This document shows positions 60,986-64,000 of a stretch of DNA of 64,000 bases, piece after piece. The stretch covers positions 1 through 64,000 of the forward strand of contig CAZBST010000007.1 in NCBI GenBank assembly GCA_964494805.1, written 5' to 3'. Numbering within the stretch: the first letter of the stretch is position 1; each line of letters begins with the position of its first letter. Below the pieces are notes generated by a model, which did no database searches, was not told the origin of the DNA, and worked only from the letters and a program-made list of their open reading frames with translations. The stretch is from CAIYOL01 sp964494805. GTDB taxonomy: Bacteria > Planctomycetota > Phycisphaerae > Sedimentisphaerales > Anaerobacaceae. The position numbers and the translations under genes are program-made.

Positions 60986-62209
60986 TTATTGAGTCAGAAG
61001 CTGTCCGCCGAGAATCCTGTTCACATCTCTTTTGATGTCTGCTTCGCTAACAGGCCATCCTGCCTCGGCGATATCGGAATACTTCTCGCCCAAAACATCG
61101 GCGATAACCTTGCGCGAGTGCGACCATTTATAAATGAGCTGGTCAATTATACGGGCATCGCTGTGCTGCGGTATCATTGTCAGTCCCAGAGTTTCGATGC
61201 GCTCGTACGTCATTTCGCGGATGATACTCGGATTGTTCAAAAACCACCAGCACCCGAAGACAATCAGGTTTTTGAACTTGCGGGCGACAATGCAAAGCTC
61301 ATGCTGGTTTTCACGCGACAACATCGTTACGAGAAATCTCACGTCCGGCCAGTCACGGGCAAGCTTGGCCACCTGCTCGACATCGGCTTTCCCAACGCCG
61401 TCACCCGCAACTCTCAGGGCGGGGTTTACCGCCCTCGTGACGCCAATCATCATTGCAAAAGGCAGCTTATGTTCTTGCGCAATAGGCAGCACGCATTCCA
61501 GAATCAGTTTCGCCCTTGTCCCGCCGTCTTCTATGCTGAAGTCCGGCGGCAGCGAAACCGCCATATACATCGGCTCCATCTTTTCAATCCACACCTTGAG
61601 GAAATCCTTGACTGAGCTTGCCGTTTTTGCATCTACCTTATCGCCTGTTATTTGCTCATTTATTTCCTTACCGTACTGCTGAAAATTATTGAGTATGTTG
61701 TCTATTCTCAAAGCCGCCTTGAATCTACTGTCGGGATTGCCGCCGCCGTTCCATATCGGCTGCTCTTTTTTATCGAATGGGTCGTTCGTCATAACGACAT
61801 ACTTGATATTAGCCAGCTCGAAGACTTTATCGACGTATTTGCCGACAGAAATCTCGGCGAAGTATTTGCGTATTTTATTAAGGTCTTTGCTTTTCACATC
61901 CAGCCCGAGCTCGTTAAGGACTGTCACCACGCCGCGGGCGGCCTCGCTTATCGGCGAATTTTTTATGAACATCTCTTCCCATATAAGCTCCGCCTGTTTT
62001 TGTTTCGACATATTCCAGAAATCATCGTAGCGCAGCTCCGGCTTATATCTGAACAGCTCCGCGATGAGATAGTGATAGGTTAGAAGTTCATCGACACCCC
62101 ATAGCAGTAAATCGCCGAAGGCCTCGCTGTACGTATGCGTATGAATATCAGCTATCGGGGTCTCATCAACGATTTTACTAACCTGCCCTTTGAGTTTTTT
62201 CAACTCCAT
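60986..62209 (-). CDS. uronate isomerase-like protein (UxaC family, amidohydrolase fold)
   Basis: A 407-residue amidohydrolase-fold protein. ETPIADIHTHTYSEAFGDLLLWGVDELLTYHYL at the start is the UxaC pattern (HTH metal site followed by the helix), and the C-terminal FNLIVFGCWWFLNN-like KNLIVFGCWWFLNNPSIIREM and IPQHSDARIIDQLIYKWSHSR are shared with glucuronate isomerase. It should interconvert D-glucuronate/D-fructuronate or D-galacturonate/D-tagaturonate; substrate uncertain because the sequence departs from E. coli UxaC. ATG at 62209 with AAGGA upstream; the longer ORF overlaps gnd and is not used. Confidence 0.8.
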   Translation of the reverse strand: MELKKLKGQVSKIVDETPIADIHTHTYSEAFGDLLLWGVDELLTYHYLIAELFRYKPELRYDDFWNMSKQKQAELIWEEMFIKNSPISEAARGVVTVLNELGLDVKSKDLNKIRKYFAEISVGKYVDKVFELANIKYVVMTNDPFDKKEQPIWNGGGNPDSRFKAALRIDNILNNFQQYGKEINEQITGDKVDAKTASSVKDFLKVWIEKMEPMYMAVSLPPDFSIEDGGTRAKLILECVLPIAQEHKLPFAMMIGVTRAVNPALRVAGDGVGKADVEQVAKLARDWPDVRFLVTMLSRENQHELCIVARKFKNLIVFGCWWFLNNPSIIREMTYERIETLGLTMIPQHSDARIIDQLIYKWSHSRKVIADVLGEKYSDIAEAGWPVSEADIKRDVNRILGGQLLTQ

Positions 62210-62222
62210 TATCTTGTCCTTA

Positions 62223-63674
62223 TCAAACTGTATATGTTGATGCCGCTGTTTGGCCGCCTCGACCGGTCCAGTTTGTATGGAAGAATTCGCCGCGGGGCTT
62301 GTCAACTCGTTCATAAGTATGAGCGCCGAAATAGTCTCGCTGTGCCTGCAGCAGATTTGCCGGCAGTCGCTCGTGGCGATAGCCGTCATAATAAGCAAGG
62401 GCCGAACTGATGGCCGGCATCGGGACACCGAGCTTGACCGCCGTAGTCACGACCCGCCGCCAGGATGTTTGTGCCTTTGTCACCGCTTTTTTGAAGAACG
62501 GGTCCAGCAGAAGATTAACAAGATTCGGATTCTTATCGAAGGCCTTCTTTATATCGCCGAGAAATACCGACCGTATGATGCACCCGCCGCGCCACATAAG
62601 TGCGATGCCTCCGTTATTTAAGTTCCATTTGTATTCCTTCGCCGCTGCACGCATAAGCTGATAGCCCTGTGCGTAACTTACAATCTTCGATGCATATAGA
62701 GCACTTCGCAGGTCATTTATGAATTTTTTCTTATCGCCTTTGAACTTGGTCTTCGAACCTTTGAGAATCTTCGAGGCCTCGACGCGTTCTTCCTTTATGG
62801 CGGAAAGACATCTCGCAAAAACAGCTTCACCAACAAGCGTCAACGGCTGACCCGAATCAAGGGCGGCGACAACCGTCCACTTACCTGTGCCTTTCTGGCC
62901 GGCTGTATCCAGAATAATGTCGATAACGTCATTACCCTGCTCGTCCTTGTATGCGAGAATGTCCCTTGTAATCTCGATAAGGTATGATTTCAATTCCCCT
63001 TCGTTCCATTCTGAGAAAATCTGATGCATCTCCTGATTGGATAGGTTCAGTCCCTCTTTCATCATACTATAGACTTCGCATATCATTTGCATATCGCCGT
63101 ATTCTATGCCGTTATGGGTCATTTTAACGAAATGTCCCGCCCCGTTTTCACCGACCCAGTCACAGCAGGGGCTACCGTCATCTGTCTTGGCGCATATCGA
63201 CTGGAATATCGGCTTGACGTGCGGCCACGCCGCCGGCGAGCCGCCCGGCATAATTGATGGCCCTCGCAGCGCTCCTTCTTCGCCGCCGGATACGCCCGTG
63301 CCGATGTAAAGTTTGCCTTTGCTCTCGACATACTGCGTCCGCCGGATAGTATCGGGAAAATGACTATTGCCGCCGTCGATTATGATGTCACCGTTTCCCA
63401 GATGAGGCAAAAGCAATTCGATAAAAGCATCGACCGGCTGACCCGCCTTCACCATCAGCATAATTTTGCGTGGTGTCTTCAAAGATGTGACAAGCTCTTC
63501 GATTGTCTTACAGCCGATGATGTTTTTCCCCTTCGCCCGCCCGTTTATAAAATTGTCTACCTTTGAAACCGTGCGATTGAAGCACGCAACCGTAAAACCT
63601 TTGCTTTCCATATTAAGTATCAGGTTTTCGCCCATTACCGCAAGGCCGATGAGACCTATATCTGCTTGTGCCAT
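62223..63674 (-). CDS. gnd: 6-phosphogluconate dehydrogenase, decarboxylating
   Basis: A 483-residue enzyme of the long NADP-dependent type: IGLIGLAVMGENLILNMESKGFTVACFNRT (Rossmann GxAVMG), GTGVSGGEEGALRGPSIMPGG (substrate site), VKMTHNGIEYGDMQ (catalytic Lys/His), C-terminal ANLLQAQRDYFGAHTYERVD and FHTNWTGRGG. It oxidises 6-phosphogluconate to ribulose 5-phosphate. Followed by the uronate isomerase-like gene 13 bases away on the same strand, in a sugar-acid catabolism group. Confidence 0.95.
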   Translation of the reverse strand: MAQADIGLIGLAVMGENLILNMESKGFTVACFNRTVSKVDNFINGRAKGKNIIGCKTIEELVTSLKTPRKIMLMVKAGQPVDAFIELLLPHLGNGDIIIDGGNSHFPDTIRRTQYVESKGKLYIGTGVSGGEEGALRGPSIMPGGSPAAWPHVKPIFQSICAKTDDGSPCCDWVGENGAGHFVKMTHNGIEYGDMQMICEVYSMMKEGLNLSNQEMHQIFSEWNEGELKSYLIEITRDILAYKDEQGNDVIDIILDTAGQKGTGKWTVVAALDSGQPLTLVGEAVFARCLSAIKEERVEASKILKGSKTKFKGDKKKFINDLRSALYASKIVSYAQGYQLMRAAAKEYKWNLNNGGIALMWRGGCIIRSVFLGDIKKAFDKNPNLVNLLLDPFFKKAVTKAQTSWRRVVTTAVKLGVPMPAISSALAYYDGYRHERLPANLLQAQRDYFGAHTYERVDKPRGEFFHTNWTGRGGQTAASTYTV

Positions 63675-63717
63675 TGTGTTTTCCTTATTTTATAAAATTG
63701 CCTTTAATTTTCTCTAA

Positions 63718-64000
63718 TTATCTCTGTATTCGCGCTGAACCACCAGCGGCAAACGCCTTCACCTGCTCTAAAGTAACCATCGTAGTATCACCGGGCGTGG
63801 TTGTTAAAAGCGCCCCGTGCGCCCAGCCCATTTTCACCGCTTCTTCCGGCTCCAGCCCCGTTAGAAGCCCGTAGAAGAAGCCGGCCGCATACCCGTCCCC
63901 ACCGCCGACGCGGTCATACACGTCAAGCTCAGCCGTCGGCGCCTGATACGCTTTGCCGTCTATCCACGCCACTGCGCTCCAGCTGTGACGACTGCTCGAA
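63718..64000 (-). CDS. PfkB-family sugar kinase, C-terminal part (KdgK-like)
   Basis: The 5' part is cut off by the right edge of the window; the frame stays open to base 64000. About 94 residues can be read. DRVGGGDGYAAGFFYGLLTG is the PfkB C-terminal signature with the catalytic Asp in GGGDGYA; GWAHGALLTTTPGD follows. With the uronate isomerase-like protein next to it, 2-dehydro-3-deoxygluconate kinase (KdgK) is the likeliest reading. The start codon is outside the window. Confidence 0.8.
   Translation of the reverse strand, partial: SSSRHSWSAVAWIDGKAYQAPTAELDVYDRVGGGDGYAAGFFYGLLTGLEPEEAVKMGWAHGALLTTTPGDTTMVTLEQVKAFAAGGSARIQR

Noticed and set aside
60830..61615. Plus-strand 261-residue ORF opposite the uronate isomerase-like gene
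   Set aside because: Its coding content is antisense to a recognisable protein; the first part runs through the dispersed repeat.
62210..62428. Longer start for the uronate isomerase-like gene
   Set aside because: Those 73 codons overlap gnd and show no similarity to the family; ATG at 62209 has a ribosome binding site.
1..64000. CRISPR arrays, transposases, integrases or rRNA genes
   Set aside because: No regularly spaced repeats with unique spacers, no recognisable transposase or integrase, and no rRNA sequence were seen. The 163-bp units at the left edge are direct repeats without spacers.

Overview
The window reads as a chromosomal piece of an uncultured Gram-negative bacterium. The best fit is a Planctomycetota genome (Phycisphaerae-like). 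This is an inference from gene content: a lipoprotein-type MEMO/AMMECR1 fusion with its radical SAM partner, pyruvoyl arginine decarboxylase plus agmatinase, a TIGR03790 protein, DUF4091 and DUF2905 proteins, and XrtA/PEP-CTERM-style FemAB and deacetylase proteins. No ribosomal RNA or marker strong enough to prove it is present. Exactly 100 Ns at 93-192 mark a scaffold gap, so this is a draft assembly.

Layout. 1-410: the 3' half of a tRNA-Ser followed by 163-bp tandem repeats that carry its 3' end. 460-1496: a small membrane protein and a DUF3795 protein. 1690-8276: a tightly overlapping four-gene operon: radical SAM enzyme, 60-residue Tat-signal peptide, MEMO+AMMECR1 lipoprotein, and a 1276-residue membrane protein with spermidine-synthase-like, FMN-binding and NosR-like Fe-S domains. 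8261-14180: housekeeping genes (DUF2905, DUF72, a P-loop NTPase, a DksA-like protein, pdaD-speB for arginine to agmatine to putrescine, a PflA-like radical SAM protein, SixA). 14238-16351: a ~480-bp intergenic repeat, then a radical SAM/SPASM maturase preceded by a 67-residue peptide with six Cys in its last 28 residues, a candidate RiPP locus. 16949-22274: a three-domain acyltransferase-ACP-AMP ligase, a LABN membrane protein, VanZ and TIGR03790.

22302-53944: a ~32-kb, almost wholly minus-strand exopolysaccharide/O-antigen locus. It holds an initiating sugar transferase, glycosyltransferases, Wzx-like flippase, Wzy/ligase-like polymerase, a WbpB-D-E-I-like set for a diacetamido-uronic acid sugar, Gmd and Fcl for GDP-L-fucose, a CDP-alcohol module, acyl- and aminotransferases, and FemAB/deacetylase proteins of the exosortase (XrtA) type. 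Within it the polymerase-glycosyltransferase junction occurs twice, once on each side of a three-gene block (deacetylase, PHP, ATP-grasp), which looks like a recombination scar.

54368-58500: PTPS/QueD-like protein, FolE, leucyl aminopeptidase and prfB with its classical +1 programmed frameshift. 58557-60925: a repeat-rich, AT-rich insert with a JAMM/RadC-like protein, a small membrane protein whose frame appears broken, hairpin repeats, and a second, inverted copy of the ~480-bp repeat. 60986-64000: uronate isomerase-like protein, 6-phosphogluconate dehydrogenase and the 3' end of a KdgK-type sugar kinase, pointing to sugar-acid catabolism.
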